Numbered from the stretch's first letter, positions 38,465-48,191 are shown. The stretch: 64,000 nucleotides of DNA from Halobacillus amylolyticus (GCF_022921115.1 NZ_CP095075.1:620001-684000), one strand, 5' to 3'. Notes: generated from the letters alone by a model not told the origin. A program made the numbers and translations.

Positions 38465-40729
38465 TTAAGACTCCCTCCGAACAATGCGCCAAGCATTTGT
38501 GATGTCACCATGTGTGATTGTGTGCAAGTCTTCTTCTTCCTTGTCTATTAAGCGAATCGCTTGATATTGGATCGCTTCATTAACTAAATTGTTGATGAAT
38601 CGTCCATTTCCTTCTACTTCGTGCGATTGAAATAAGTCCAGTAAAAGCTGTTCAACATGATCACCAAGCTTATAGCCGTACTGCCCTGTTTGGTAAGCGA
38701 GCATGTCGAAGAGCTCGTGTTCGTCATAATCAGGAAAGGTTAAATACTTTTTAAATCGAGATGATAATCCAGGGTTGCTAGCGATCAGTTGCTTGATTTC
38801 CTCCTTATACCCAGCCAAGATGACGACTAGGTTTTCATTATGCCGTGTCATCTCATCAACGAGGGTTTCGATCGCTTCTTTTCCAAAATCATCACGTCCC
38901 CCGTTATATAAGGCATAGGCTTCATCGATAAACAGCACGCCGCCGAGAGCTTCACGTACTTTACGTTTCGTTTTCATTGCTGTCTGCCCAACATAGCCCG
39001 CAACAAGATCACTTCTTGAAGCCACGACCATATGTCCACGTTTCAAAAGACCGCATTCCTTTAGAATCTGTGCATAAATGTCGGCAACAGTGGTCTTACC
39101 CGTACCAGGGTTTCCTGAAAATACCGAATGAAGCTGAATCGGTACTACAGGATACCCGCGCTTCTTCCTCTTCTGCTGGGCCTGTACAAAGGAGGAGAGT
39201 TTTTCAACTTCTTCTTTCACACTGTTTAATCCAATAAGTGAATGAAGTCGATCTATGGGTGAAGAGGATTCGTCATCGCTTGTTTCGTCAAAATTTAAAT
39301 CCTGCTCACTTATTCTCATGTGATCTAACCAATGCCGCTTATCCTCTAGCTGTTCGGAGGCACCCTTTTTAAAAATCGTTTTCAACACGAGGTTACGAAC
39401 GGTTCGTGCGTTCCCAAATGAATCATCAACCCGTTCTTTTTCAATAAGGGATTCAAATAACATCAGTGCACGTTCAGTAAAGAAAAAGTCATTCTCAAGC
39501 GCCGCATCCTCAGCAATTTGTAAGAGCTCATGAAGCTGATAATCAGGCAGTTCAATGTGATTTTGTTCGGGAAATCTGCTGCGAAGACCAGGGTTAGACC
39601 AAAGAAATTGACGCATTTCTTCTGGATAACCGGCTAAAATAACGGCGAATTTTCCGCCATATTCCTTACTGGTCATGGCAGATACTAGGGTATCGATAAC
39701 AGCTTGTCCATAATCATTCCCTGTCTGCCCTTCTCTCTTCAAACTATAGGCTTCGTCGATAAACAGAACCCCGCCAACAGCTTGCTGAACATAATTCATC
39801 GTATTCTCTTCACTTTGCCCCACATATGAACCAACAAGATGGGAACGATTGACTTCGACCACCTCTTTTGTATCCAGGATTCCGAGTTCATAATAAATGT
39901 TCGCCAGTAATCTAGCGATTGTTGTTTTACCTGTACCAGGATTTCCAGTCATAATCATGTGGAGGCCGGGGGCATCAACCATAGAAAACCCAATATGACG
40001 CCGATATTGTTGATATTTTAAAAACTGATAATAATGCTTAATATATTTCTTCACATCAGATAAGCCCACCATTTGGTCAAAGGACTCAAGTGGATTCTCA
40101 TTTACTGACAATGTTAAAAATTGTGGAAGGCGTTGATACAATTCATCTTGATATTCAGTGAGTTTTCTCGTTTTCTCATTAACTTGTTTAACCGGAATAT
40201 TTATCCGCCGATGTTCAATTGAATCGAGGGCTTCCGTTAGTATTTCTTTTAAAGATAGTAAGTGCTCGTACACTTCTTGATACAATTTAAGACGACGGCT
40301 TGTCGCATCAACAATATTTTTAGTGGCAAGCTCTTCATTCCACTGTTCCTGCACAACCTCCACTTCATCATACATGACCTGTGCTTTTTTTCCTTTTGCG
40401 GAATCATGATCGGTTTCATGAAGGATCCATTGTTCATATGGTGTTTCCTTTAAAAGTGTATAAGCTTTAAGGAGCTGAATCGACTCATATAAATCACGAA
40501 CTAAAGGATTGTCAGGATCGATCACCCGTGCTTCATCAATAAATTGATCAGCAAGTGGATCCTTGTCTCTATGTCGCTTCATCCGATGATAGGCAAGGAC
40601 AATATAAAGGAGTGCTTTTATTTCTTTATCCATAATTTGCTCATCATTCATCAAACGTAATGCTTCAATTTCTGTAACTTGTGGCTCTTGATCAAGGCTG
40701 TTCCACGTTTTAAGAATTGATTTATCCAC
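38465..40729 (-). CDS. Tandem AAA+ ATPase of the CbxX/SpoVK family
   Basis: The protein is about 754 residues. An N-terminal helical region of about 225 residues precedes two CbxX/CfxQ-type AAA+ modules. The first has GNPGTGKTTIARLLANIYYELG, GGVLFIDEAYSLKREG and NARTVRNLV. The second has SGNPGTGKTTVADIYAQIL, GGVLFIDEAYALYNGGRDDFGKEAIETLVDEM and the Arg finger region GLSSRF. Both modules look catalytically complete. Relatives are single- or double-module remodelling ATPases (SpoVK, CbbX). The start is uncertain: a GTG at 40729 has GGAAGG upstream, while GTG/ATG codons at 40753-40747 do not. It heads an operon with yneP and yneQ. A separate SpoVK lies at 58-59 kb. Confidence 0.85.
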   Translation of the reverse strand: MDKSILKTWNSLDQEPQVTEIEALRLMNDEQIMDKEIKALLYIVLAYHRMKRHRDKDPLADQFIDEARVIDPDNPLVRDLYESIQLLKAYTLLKETPYEQWILHETDHDSAKGKKAQVMYDEVEVVQEQWNEELATKNIVDATSRRLKLYQEVYEHLLSLKEILTEALDSIEHRRINIPVKQVNEKTRKLTEYQDELYQRLPQFLTLSVNENPLESFDQMVGLSDVKKYIKHYYQFLKYQQYRRHIGFSMVDAPGLHMIMTGNPGTGKTTIARLLANIYYELGILDTKEVVEVNRSHLVGSYVGQSEENTMNYVQQAVGGVLFIDEAYSLKREGQTGNDYGQAVIDTLVSAMTSKEYGGKFAVILAGYPEEMRQFLWSNPGLRSRFPEQNHIELPDYQLHELLQIAEDAALENDFFFTERALMLFESLIEKERVDDSFGNARTVRNLVLKTIFKKGASEQLEDKRHWLDHMRISEQDLNFDETSDDESSSPIDRLHSLIGLNSVKEEVEKLSSFVQAQQKRKKRGYPVVPIQLHSVFSGNPGTGKTTVADIYAQILKECGLLKRGHMVVASRSDLVAGYVGQTAMKTKRKVREALGGVLFIDEAYALYNGGRDDFGKEAIETLVDEMTRHNENLVVILAGYKEEIKQLIASNPGLSSRFKKYLTFPDYDEHELFDMLAYQTGQYGYKLGDHVEQLLLDLFQSHEVEGNGRFINNLVNEAIQYQAIRLIDKEEEDLHTITHGDITNAWRIVRRES

Positions 40730-40898
40730 GGCTTCACTTCCTTCCATCATCACTTTTTCAATTTTATCATAGTCTATTTCTTATGTAGATTAACATGCCC
40801 ATACCAATCACCCCTTCAAAGAACAAGCGCTGTAACTGGTTATAATCAACATCATGTAATCATGCCCACAGTCAAATATTTTTATTGTACGCTAAAAG

Positions 40899-40937
40899 TA
40901 AAAAAGCAGATCCCTTATTTTACGAAGGGATCTGCTT
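40899..40937 (-). terminator. Terminator overlapping the FbpB-like gene
   Basis: AAGCAGATCCCTT (40904-40916) pairs with AAGGGATCTGCTT (40925-40937), with a T-run following on the minus strand. The last five codons and the stop of the small gene lie inside the stem. Confidence 0.85.
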
Positions 40938-41063
40938 CATACGATTGTGATGACGTTGTTCAATTCGTTCATCAATTTGGTCGAGCAGCTTTTGGTCAGC
41001 TTTTATTAAGCGAATATTCTCTTGAACACGCTCGCTATAGGTTATTTTTTGTCTTCTTCTCAT
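40920..41063 (-). CDS. FbpB-family small basic protein
   Basis: This 47-residue gene starts with MRRRQKITYSERVQENIR and continues with a helical, charged segment ending EQRHHNRMKQIPS. The pattern (basic start, then ELV/ERVQEN and an IEKRIEEKH-like tail) matches the small basic FbpB proteins, which in Bacillus subtilis act as helpers of the iron-sparing small RNA FsrA. The ATG has an AAGGAGC ribosome site 7-8 bases away. The stop codon lies in the loop of the terminator. No Fur box was identified, so an iron role is only inferred. Confidence 0.65.
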   Translation of the reverse strand: MRRRQKITYSERVQENIRLIKADQKLLDQIDERIEQRHHNRMKQIPS

Positions 41064-41116
41064 AAGAATCGCTCCTTTTGTTATAAAAGGATTCCCATGT
41101 TTAAAACAAAATATTC

Positions 41117-41719
41117 CTAATTTAACGCATTCTTCATTTTCACCATAAAGTCATAAGTCATCGGCCCGACCTTACGTGGCTGTTGAATGACACCATCCGT
41201 CCCGATGAAATATGTAGTCGGAAGGGCGATCGCTTGATAATCGTTGTTCACGTTAAGTTCCTTGTCTAATACGACTGGAAAAGTATATCCACCCTCTTCT
41301 ATATAATTTCTCACTTTTTTTATACTGCTTTCGGAACCTGTGGCATTAACAGCGACAATTTGAATTTCGTCACCGTATTCTTGCTGAAACTTTTCCATTC
41401 TCGGCATTTCTTCACGACATGGGGGACACCATGTTGCCCAAAAGTTTAATATCACCTTCTGTCCACGTAAGTCGGATAAACTTAAAGTCTCCCCTGCAAG
41501 GGTCTCTAAAGTGAAATCAGGAGCTTTTTCTCCTACTTCGAGGCCATCTGGAGCGTTGGGTGGTGTGATACTTGTCCCTTCCTGTGAAGAATCTCCCGTG
41601 ACGTTATACTCGACAACTTCACCTTCTGAAGATTCTCCCTGGTCCTCACTAAAAACATTAAACACTACAACACCTATTAAAACCATTAAAAAGAGCCCCG
41701 CTCCGATTTGTTTAATCAT
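41117..41719 (-). CDS. yneN: ResA-like thiol-disulfide oxidoreductase
   Basis: The 200-residue protein has an N-terminal membrane anchor (residues 5-22), an acidic linker and a thioredoxin-fold redoxin domain with NFWATWCPPCREEMP (Cys98, Cys101) and the cis-Pro region ALPTTYFIG. It faces outward and reduces or oxidises disulfides in extracytoplasmic proteins, for example apocytochrome c. The CcdA gene about 5.5 kb away would supply electrons. Position near acnA equals yneN in Bacillus subtilis. It is monocistronic. Confidence 0.88.
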   Translation of the reverse strand: MIKQIGAGLFLMVLIGVVVFNVFSEDQGESSEGEVVEYNVTGDSSQEGTSITPPNAPDGLEVGEKAPDFTLETLAGETLSLSDLRGQKVILNFWATWCPPCREEMPRMEKFQQEYGDEIQIVAVNATGSESSIKKVRNYIEEGGYTFPVVLDKELNVNNDYQAIALPTTYFIGTDGVIQQPRKVGPMTYDFMVKMKNALN

Positions 41720-42310
41720 TCTAACCCATCCTTTTTAAGTATAAAGTTCAAAAAGGCAATAAAAGGAGTACCCCTATTATACATATCACACCAAGCGAGC
41801 AGACATGCCTTTACAATCCTTAAAATTATTTTTAACTGAATCAATTTCATGATTTAGGTGCCACGTGCCCCAAGGGATTCAAAACGTAAAAAAGAAAGCA
41901 CCTCCCCAAGTTTAGTCAAGTTTTTGAAATCATTTTTATTAGGTTAAGGGCAGTAATCTGGAAGGCTCAATCTCAAGAGAGGTTTCCGTTGCCTTGGATG
42001 AAAAGGAAGGTCCGGGAAATCACTCGCTTTCCGGGGCGATGTGGAGCAACACGGATAGAAAAGTGATCAGACCTCTTTATAAAACTGAAACTAAAATCTG
42101 CTGGATAAGAATCCATTTTGAACCTTTTCGGAAAAGAGCCTTCTATTCTGCCAGTCTTTGGCATTTCAAAAAAGAGCAATTATTAAATTGATTCACCTGG
42201 TAAACTATTTATCCTTTATACATAACAATATAGATGTTTGCAATGTCTTGTAAAGCAGTCAGACCCATTGTTTGAAAAAATGTCATGAGGAAAGTCCTTG
42301 TGTTCATATT
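41720..42310. other. 591-bp intergenic region, no supported gene
   Basis: I searched for the small SASP genes sspN/sspO expected in this neighbourhood and did not find them. Open frames at 41973-42191 on both strands have no ribosome site. The stretch GGAAATCACTCGCTTTCCGGGG (split here as GGAAATCACTCG and CTTTCCGGGG, near 42014) resembles the core of a repeat common in Bacillaceae, so this is probably a decayed repeat. Confidence 0.4.
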
Positions 42311-42340
42311 AAAAGGCCGCTCATTGAAGAGCGGCCTTTT
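42311..42340. terminator. Terminator of acnA
   Basis: AAAAGGCCGCTC pairs with GAGCGGCCTTTT around a 6-base loop. The stem is perfect and has U-runs in either direction. It lies 11 bases after the acnA stop. Confidence 0.92.
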
Positions 42341-42350
42341 AATATATTAT

Positions 42351-45056
42351 TTAGCTTAATTTGTTACGTAACACCATTTGGAGAATTCCACCATGACGAT
42401 AGTAATCTACTTCTACCTCACTATCAAAACGAGCAACGACGTCGAATTCCTTCTTATTCCCCTCTTCGTCTGTTGCCGTTACTTTTACAAGATCATGAGG
42501 CTTAACAGATTCATCAACTTGAACATCAATCGTTTCACGACCTGTTAATCCTAGAGATTCAATCGTATCTCCTTCTTTGAACTGCAATGGAAGAACACCC
42601 ATCATCACAAGGTTTGAACGGTGAATACGCTCAAAGCTTTGAGCAATAACCGTTTTAATTCCTAGAAGATCTGTTCCTTTAGCTGCCCAGTCACGAGAGC
42701 TTCCCATGCCGTAATCATTACCAGCAATAACAACTAGAGGCGTTTGATCCTCTTTGTATTTCATTGCTGCCGTGTAAATAGGCATAACTTCCTCAGTCGG
42801 CCAGTACGTAGTGTAGCCACCTTCTGTATCTGGAGCTAACCCATTACGGATACGGATGTTACCAAACGTTCCACGCATCATCACTTCATGGTTTCCTCGG
42901 CGTGAACCGTAGGAGTTGAAGTTACGAGGTGACACGTTATTCTCCTGAAGGTATTCCCCTGCCGGCATATCTTTAGGAATAGCACCAGCTGGAGAAATGT
43001 GGTCAGTTGTTACGGAATCACCAAATTTACCAACAACGCGCATGCCATTAAGAGGTTTAACGGTTTCTGGATCACGAGATAACCCTTCAAAGAACGGCGG
43101 GTTCTGGATATACGTAGAATCATCGTTCCAATCATATAGAGGCTCATCTGTTGTGTCGATCTCATTCCATTTTTCGTTCGAGTTGAAGACATTCTCATAC
43201 TCTTTACGGAAAATTTCAGGTGTGACCGCACGAGAGATTTCAGCTTTGATTTCCTCTTGTGTTGGCCAAATATCGTCGAAGTAAACAGGCTCGCCATCCT
43301 TATCAGTACCAAGCGCTTCCTTCTTGAGATCTATATCAACCGTTCCAGCCAGCGCGTACGCGACAACAAGTGGCGGTGAAGCCAAGTAGTTTGCTTTAAC
43401 AAGCGGGTGAATACGGCCTTCAAAGTTACGGTTACCTGAGAGAACAGAAGAGGCTGTTAAATCATTATCAGCAATCGCCTTTTCAATCTCAGGAAGCAGT
43501 GGACCGGAGTTCCCGATACAAGTTGTACAGCCGTATCCTACTAAGTTAAAGCCTAACTGGTTCAAGTATGGCATTAACCCGGCATCTTCAAGGTAACGTG
43601 TAACAACTTTAGAACCTGGGGCAAGTGACGTCTTCACATATTCAGGCACATCAAGGCCTTTTTCAATTGCCTTTTTAGCAACTAACCCTGCTCCCAGCAT
43701 AACGTGCGGGTTAGAAGTGTTTGTACAAGAAGTGATGGCGGCAATGGCTAAAGCACCTGTTTTCATAACTGCTTTCTTGCCATTGGCAAATTCAACTTCT
43801 GCCTCTTTATCAAACTCAGACTTGTCTAAGCCAAAACCGTGGTTTCCGGCTGGACCAGTAATCGCTTTAGTAAAAGATTCTTTCATTTGAGAAAGTGGAA
43901 TTAAGTCCTGTGGACGCTTAGGGCCAGATAAGTTTGGCTCAAGGTCACTTAATTCAATTTCAACCAATGATGTGAATTCAGGATCTTCTAGAGACGGGTC
44001 ATACCAAAGATTGTTCTCTTTGCAATATTTTTCGACAAGATCAATTTGCTCTTCACTGCGTCCTGTTAAACGCATGTACTCTAGAGATTCGCCGTCGACC
44101 GGGAAGAAACCACACGTCGCGCCATATTCTGGTGCCATGTTTGAGATCGTTGCGCGATCGGCAAGCGGCATTTCCTGTAAACCAGGCCCGAAGAATTCAA
44201 CAAATTTACCAACAACGTTTTGTTCTCTTAGCTTTTGTGTAACTTTTAACGCTAAGTCAGTAGCTGTTGTTCCTTGCGGGAAACTTCCGTTAAGTTTAAC
44301 ACCGATAACTTCAGGTGCAGGGAAGTAGGACGGCTGTCCTAGCATGCCCGCTTCCGCTTCAATGCCGCCAACACCCCATCCAAGCACGCCAAGACCATTG
44401 ATCATTGTCGTATGGGAGTCTGTCCCGACAAGTGTGTCAGGGTAAGTATCAACAGTACCTTCATCGTTCTCTTTCGCATGAACGACGTTTGCAATGTATT
44501 CTAAGTTTACTTGGTGAACGATACCAGTTGCTGGTGGAACAGCACGATAGTTATTAAACGCCTTTTGAGCCCAGTGTAGAAATTCATAGCGTTCCTGGTT
44601 CCGTTCGAATTCTAGCTCCATATTTGCATTTAACGAGTCAGCTGTACCGTATTTATCAACCTGTACAGAGTGGTCAATAACTAAATCTACCGGAACCTCT
44701 GGATTAATCTCATCCGGGCTTCCTCCCATATCAACCATTGCTTTACGAAGTGAAGCAAGGTCAACAACAGCTGGAACACCAGTGAAGTCTTGTAAGATTA
44801 CACGGGAAGGTTTAAATGGAACATCTTCCCCTTTTGATTTACTAGTTCCCCAGTTTGCTAGACTCTCCACGTGACCATCATGAATCACACGTCCATCATG
44901 CTGACGAAGCAGAGATTCAAGCAGAATACGAATGGAGAAAGGCAGACGGGAAATCTTGCCATGTCCCGCATTTTCTAAGGCTTTTAGATCGTAATAGTTG
45001 TACGTTTTGCCATTTAAGTCAAATTGTTTGCGAGCATTAAATGCATTGCTAGCCAT
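42351..45056 (-). CDS. acnA: Aconitate hydratase
   Basis: The 901-residue protein is an AcnA/IRP-type aconitase (citB in Bacillus subtilis). It has the conserved [19 protein letters not shown], the cluster-binding Cys residues in [10 protein letters not shown] and [15 protein letters not shown], the swivel domain [21 protein letters not shown] and [16 protein letters not shown]. It interconverts citrate and isocitrate in the TCA cycle with a [4Fe-4S] cluster, and homologues bind iron-responsive RNAs. It is monocistronic, with a strong terminator and a cre-like site about 130 bases upstream. Confidence 0.96.
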   Translation of the reverse strand: MASNAFNARKQFDLNGKTYNYYDLKALENAGHGKISRLPFSIRILLESLLRQHDGRVIHDGHVESLANWGTSKSKGEDVPFKPSRVILQDFTGVPAVVDLASLRKAMVDMGGSPDEINPEVPVDLVIDHSVQVDKYGTADSLNANMELEFERNQERYEFLHWAQKAFNNYRAVPPATGIVHQVNLEYIANVVHAKENDEGTVDTYPDTLVGTDSHTTMINGLGVLGWGVGGIEAEAGMLGQPSYFPAPEVIGVKLNGSFPQGTTATDLALKVTQKLREQNVVGKFVEFFGPGLQEMPLADRATISNMAPEYGATCGFFPVDGESLEYMRLTGRSEEQIDLVEKYCKENNLWYDPSLEDPEFTSLVEIELSDLEPNLSGPKRPQDLIPLSQMKESFTKAITGPAGNHGFGLDKSEFDKEAEVEFANGKKAVMKTGALAIAAITSCTNTSNPHVMLGAGLVAKKAIEKGLDVPEYVKTSLAPGSKVVTRYLEDAGLMPYLNQLGFNLVGYGCTTCIGNSGPLLPEIEKAIADNDLTASSVLSGNRNFEGRIHPLVKANYLASPPLVVAYALAGTVDIDLKKEALGTDKDGEPVYFDDIWPTQEEIKAEISRAVTPEIFRKEYENVFNSNEKWNEIDTTDEPLYDWNDDSTYIQNPPFFEGLSRDPETVKPLNGMRVVGKFGDSVTTDHISPAGAIPKDMPAGEYLQENNVSPRNFNSYGSRRGNHEVMMRGTFGNIRIRNGLAPDTEGGYTTYWPTEEVMPIYTAAMKYKEDQTPLVVIAGNDYGMGSSRDWAAKGTDLLGIKTVIAQSFERIHRSNLVMMGVLPLQFKEGDTIESLGLTGRETIDVQVDESVKPHDLVKVTATDEEGNKKEFDVVARFDSEVEVDYYRHGGILQMVLRNKLS

Positions 45057-45182
45057 ATTCCTTTTACCCCCTCATCAAAATTAAACGGCGAGGCTGTGTA
45101 CCAGCTTCCCCATTCCCCAAAAAAAATGTTCATTTGTATCCTTTTATATAAAAGTTCACAAATATGCACCCTTTATTTTAAA

Positions 45183-45196
45183 TGAAAACGATTAAT
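45183..45196. promoter_or_regulatory. cre-like site upstream of acnA
   Basis: TGAAAACGATTAAT matches the cre consensus TGWAANCGNTNWCA at 12 of 14 positions, about 127 bases before acnA. Catabolite control of aconitase is known in Bacillus. I could not place a convincing CcpC dyad. The rest of the 297-bp acnA/yneK divergent region is AT-rich. Confidence 0.45.
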
Positions 45197-45353
45197 ATGT
45201 AAAATATTTAGACATCATTTTTATAACTTCGACAATCCTCTTACCATGACACCTTATAAAGCTCACACTTCTTCTTGTCTTTCCCTGCCTAAACTTTTAT
45301 AATTATAATTGTAATCTACGTTAAACTATTTAAATTATGAAACAGGTGATATT

Positions 45354-45782
45354 ATGTCAGGTGGCTTTGCCCTATTTATTGTCGGGTGGATTGTCATCAT
45401 GGTCACGCTTATGGGAATTGGCGGTTTTTTCATGTTTCGCAAGTTCCTTAAGCGAATGCCAAAAGAAGATGGAAAATCAACCATTGATTGGGAAGAACAC
45501 TATATAGAGCGGACGCTCCATATGTGGAAACCAGAACAAAAAGCATTGCTTGAAGAACTTGTTTCCCCTGTTCCTGAGTTATTCCGAGACATTGCTAAGC
45601 AGAAAATTGCCGGGAGAATTGGACAAGTGGCCATAGAAAAGAAATGCTCCAAGATCACACAAGACGTCATCATAGAAGGGTATATTCTCGCTACACCTAA
45701 ACGTGATCATAAATTTTTAATCAAAAAGCTTAACGAAAAAGAAATTGACATTACACCATACCAGCCTTTATTTGACCGCTAA
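45354..45782 (+). CDS. yneK: DUF2621 family protein YneK
   Basis: The 142-residue protein has one N-terminal membrane helix (about residues 5-28) and a cytoplasmic domain with DWEEHYIERTLHMWKPEQKALLEELVSPVPELFRDIAKQKIAGRIG and a C-terminal ILATPKRDHKFL. This matches DUF2621/YneK as I remember it. The function is unknown; family members are found in spore formers. It is divergent from acnA, as expected from the conserved order, and ends in a terminator. Confidence 0.85.
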   Translation: MSGGFALFIVGWIVIMVTLMGIGGFFMFRKFLKRMPKEDGKSTIDWEEHYIERTLHMWKPEQKALLEELVSPVPELFRDIAKQKIAGRIGQVAIEKKCSKITQDVIIEGYILATPKRDHKFLIKKLNEKEIDITPYQPLFDR

Positions 45783-45817
45783 AAAGCTCATGCTATTGAA
45801 ATAGCACGAGCTTTTTT
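45781..45817 (+). terminator. Terminator of yneK
   Basis: AAAAGCTC-TGCTAT pairs with ATAGCA-GAGCTTTT around TGAA, with one mismatch, and runs into six T. It overlaps the stop codon. Confidence 0.85.
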
Positions 45818-45887
45818 AAATTCAAAAAAGTATATTCTGCGAGCTGAGAAACCTCCTGTCACGGTCAAGAGGCTTTAATTTAACTAG

Positions 45888-46349
45888 TTATAATGTTCTT
45901 TCTAGTTGTAAGTATTGCCTGAGCATGGCTAAACGCCATGTTACGATCATGCCAAGGGCCAGCAGGAAGAACATCCCGCTCATTTGCCCGAAAGCTATCG
46001 TCTGCCCGATGATAAGCTTAAGTACAATACGCAATATAAGTAGTCCAAATAAAATAAAGACGAACGCTTTTGACGGCTTTAAATAAATCTGATCCTCCCG
46101 CACTTCAAATTTTGATGTACGGATGAGAAAAAATGAAAAGAGAATCCCCACACAAACTGCCTCAGCAACCTGGCTCCACTGCACGCGAAAAACCGGAAAT
46201 AAAAACATGAGCGCCCCCGTACTCATAAAAAGTGGAGGTAAGATAATCTTTTTCACGCTGGCAGGCCTTCTAGCGGCCCGAAGCCGGACAAATATCATTA
46301 CAGTAGCCATAAACGCAGCTACCACTGTGCTTGCAATAATCCAAAACAT
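45888..46349 (-). CDS. ccdC: Cytochrome c biogenesis-linked membrane protein CcdC
   Basis: The 153-residue protein has four to five membrane helices with the RLRAARRPASVKKIILPPLFMSTGALMF start typical of CcdC/YneJ (DUF1453). It belongs with CcdA and the CheY-like YneI in Bacillus. CcdC is not strictly needed for cytochrome c synthesis there, and its function is unclear. It is the last gene of the cluster. Confidence 0.85.
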   Translation of the reverse strand: MFWIIASTVVAAFMATVMIFVRLRAARRPASVKKIILPPLFMSTGALMFLFPVFRVQWSQVAEAVCVGILFSFFLIRTSKFEVREDQIYLKPSKAFVFILFGLLILRIVLKLIIGQTIAFGQMSGMFFLLALGMIVTWRLAMLRQYLQLERTL

Positions 46350-46384
46350 AAAGATTTCACTCTTTCTAACAATTCCATAATAAG

Positions 46385-46744
46385 TTAATTCAACACTCGT
46401 TCGATCGCCTCTAACACATGCGGTTCATCAAATGGCTTCACAATGAAATCTTTTGCCCCCATTTCAATCGCTTCAACGACCATCTTCTGCTGTCCCATAG
46501 CTGAACACATAATTACTTTTGCACCTTTAAAAGCAGACTTAATTTGTTTGAGAGCATCGAGGCCGCTCATCTCAGGCATGGTTATATCCATCGTTACTAA
46601 GTCCGGATTTAATTCATGAAACATCTCAACAGCCTCTTTGCCATTTTCTGCTTCCCCAACTACATGGTGCTGAGCTTTCTGTAAAATATTAGTCAATGTA
46701 GCCCGCATAAACTTTGCATCATCTACGATTAGTATTCTAGCCAT
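46385..46744 (-). CDS. ccdB: CheY-like single-domain response regulator CcdB (YneI)
   Basis: The 119-residue protein is a lone receiver domain: acidic pair in ILIVDDAKFMR, phospho-acceptor Asp in LVTMDITMPEMSG, Thr/Ser in VIMCSAMGQ and Lys in DFIVKPF. There is no output domain. It lies 35 bases before ccdC and 21 bases after an orphan mrpB. Despite the historical name it is not a thiol protein; a kinase partner is not nearby. Confidence 0.88.
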   Translation of the reverse strand: MARILIVDDAKFMRATLTNILQKAQHHVVGEAENGKEAVEMFHELNPDLVTMDITMPEMSGLDALKQIKSAFKGAKVIMCSAMGQQKMVVEAIEMGAKDFIVKPFDEPHVLEAIERVLN

Positions 46745-46765
46745 CCTGCCCCTCCTTACCGAATA

Positions 46766-47194
46766 TTACTCGGTATCATTCGCGACCGTTAAAATGATGG
46801 TCATGGAGATACCAATTACGGTCAAATACACCCCTAAATCAAATAATAGAGCGGTAGCTAATTCTGTTCTCCCTAAAATAGGCAGCTGGAAATAAGCGAA
46901 AGTTTGGCTTAAGAATGGTTCGCCAAAGGCAAACGAGCCTGCACCTGTAGCAACAGCAATTAGCAGCCCGGTAAAAGTCATGTAGCGAAAGTTAACGCGA
47001 ATCACTTTTTCCATCGCATTCAGGCCATAAGCCATATACATAAGAACAAGGGCCGCAGCAGCCATCAATCCTCCGATAAAGCCTCCACCAGGAGCATTGT
47101 GCCCAGCAAAAAATAAATAGACTGAGAACCCAAGAAGGATAAAAGCAATAATGGATGTCGTCGTTCGTAGTATTAAATCGTTTGTCCTAGTCAT
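46766..47194 (-). CDS. Orphan MrpB/MnhB-type antiporter subunit
   Basis: The 142-residue protein has four membrane helices and the MrpB signature FAGHNAPGGGFIGGLMAAAALVL (residues about 27-50), then NFRYMTFTGLLIA and a Leu-rich C-terminal helix. MrpB is normally one of seven products of the mrp operon, a Na+/H+ antiporter important for salt and alkali tolerance. Here it stands alone between ccdA and the CheY-like gene, and no other mrp gene is in the window. The ATG at 47194 has AAGGAG 7 bases upstream. It may modulate an Mrp complex encoded elsewhere or do a separate job. Confidence 0.85.
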   Translation of the reverse strand: MTRTNDLILRTTTSIIAFILLGFSVYLFFAGHNAPGGGFIGGLMAAAALVLMYMAYGLNAMEKVIRVNFRYMTFTGLLIAVATGAGSFAFGEPFLSQTFAYFQLPILGRTELATALLFDLGVYLTVIGISMTIILTVANDTE

Positions 47195-47261
47195 AAACAA
47201 GCTCCTTCAAAAAGTTTCAATATGTTTATCATAATACAAAGTTCATTGAATTGCCATCTAA

Positions 47262-47966
47262 TTAAAAACCTTGGAAGCCGAATAATCCCGCAAGATAGGA
47301 AGTTAGTTTCGTCATCCAATCGAAATACAACGCGATCCCCATGAAAATCATAATATATCCGCCAATTTTCATAATTTTGCCGCTATGTCGTTTGATCCAG
47401 TCCAATTTCCCAATAAAGAAAGAGAGGACTAAAAATGGAATAGAAAATCCGAGGGAGTAGGATATCATCATCACAAGAAATAAGTCCGGATTATCAGCTG
47501 CAAGCGCCAATACGGAAGCTAATATCGGCCCCATACAAGGTGTCCAACCTAGTGAAAATGTCAGCCCGATAATAAATGAACCAAGATAACCGGCAGGACG
47601 GTTTTTAAAAGTGATTTTGCGATCCTTCATAAGAAATTGGAAGTTGAACACCCCGATGATCACAAATCCGAAAAAGATGATCAGAATGGCTCCCACTCTC
47701 CGGATAATCTCCTCATTTTGAATGAAAAACTGGGAGAATAAAGATCCTGAAAATCCTAAAATTATAAAAATAATTGTAAAACCAAGCAGGAACAATATTG
47801 TGTGAGTGAGGCTCTTCTTCTTAAGCATTCCATTATCTTCTTTTAATTCATTTATGCTCATCCCCGTTATGTAGGATAGAAAAACTGGATACAAAGGAAG
47901 AACACATGGTGATATAAAAGAAAGAAAGCCTGCACCAAATGCTAAAAATATATTTATATCTGACAT
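47262..47966 (-). CDS. ccdA: Cytochrome c biogenesis protein CcdA
   Basis: The 234-residue, six-helix membrane protein has the CcdA/DsbD-beta core: FLSFISPCVLPLYPVFLSYI with the first redox Cys and GLTFSLGWTPCMGPILASVL with the second. It passes electrons from cytoplasmic thioredoxin to extracytoplasmic thiol proteins such as ResA-like YneN, needed for cytochrome c maturation and spore wall synthesis. It is the first gene of the ccdA-mrpB-ccdB-ccdC run. Confidence 0.93.
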   Translation of the reverse strand: MSDINIFLAFGAGFLSFISPCVLPLYPVFLSYITGMSINELKEDNGMLKKKSLTHTILFLLGFTIIFIILGFSGSLFSQFFIQNEEIIRRVGAILIIFFGFVIIGVFNFQFLMKDRKITFKNRPAGYLGSFIIGLTFSLGWTPCMGPILASVLALAADNPDLFLVMMISYSLGFSIPFLVLSFFIGKLDWIKRHSGKIMKIGGYIMIFMGIALYFDWMTKLTSYLAGLFGFQGF

Positions 47967-48118
47967 AACAACACCTCCACGTTCAGACTCGAGTCCTATT
48001 GTATCAAAACAAATTCAAAAAAACGATTATTCAGTTGTGAACATCTGTTGACGTTCGTTTAGAAAAAAGCAGAAATAGGCACTAAGTATTCTCTATGGCT
48101 TTCTCCCTTTTAATGCTA

Positions 48119-48149
48119 GGGGATCTGGATCGCAGCTAGATCCCCTTTT
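48119..48149 (+). terminator. Strong hairpin with T4 on the plus strand
   Basis: GGGGATCT (48119-48126) pairs with AGATCCCC (48138-48145), and TTTT follows. No plus-strand gene lies directly upstream, so its purpose is unclear; it may shield ccdA from read-through. Confidence 0.5.
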
Positions 48150-48156
48150 GCAAATC

Positions 48157-48191
48157 AAAAACCCTCTCTTCCATATGTATGGAAGAAAGGG
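48157..48191 (-). terminator. Terminator of yneF
   Basis: CCCTTTCTTCCATA pairs with TATGGAAGAGAGGG on the minus strand (48162-48191), with one mismatch, and is followed by TTTTT. It lies 11 bases after the yneF stop. Confidence 0.88.

Noticed and set aside
41973..42191. Open frames on both strands downstream of acnA
   Set aside because: They overlap each other, lack ribosome sites and lie in what looks like decayed repeat DNA.
41720..42350. SASP genes sspN/sspO expected near acnA and yneN
   Set aside because: No frame with the H-type SASP text (KANH...GMNAA) was seen on either strand.
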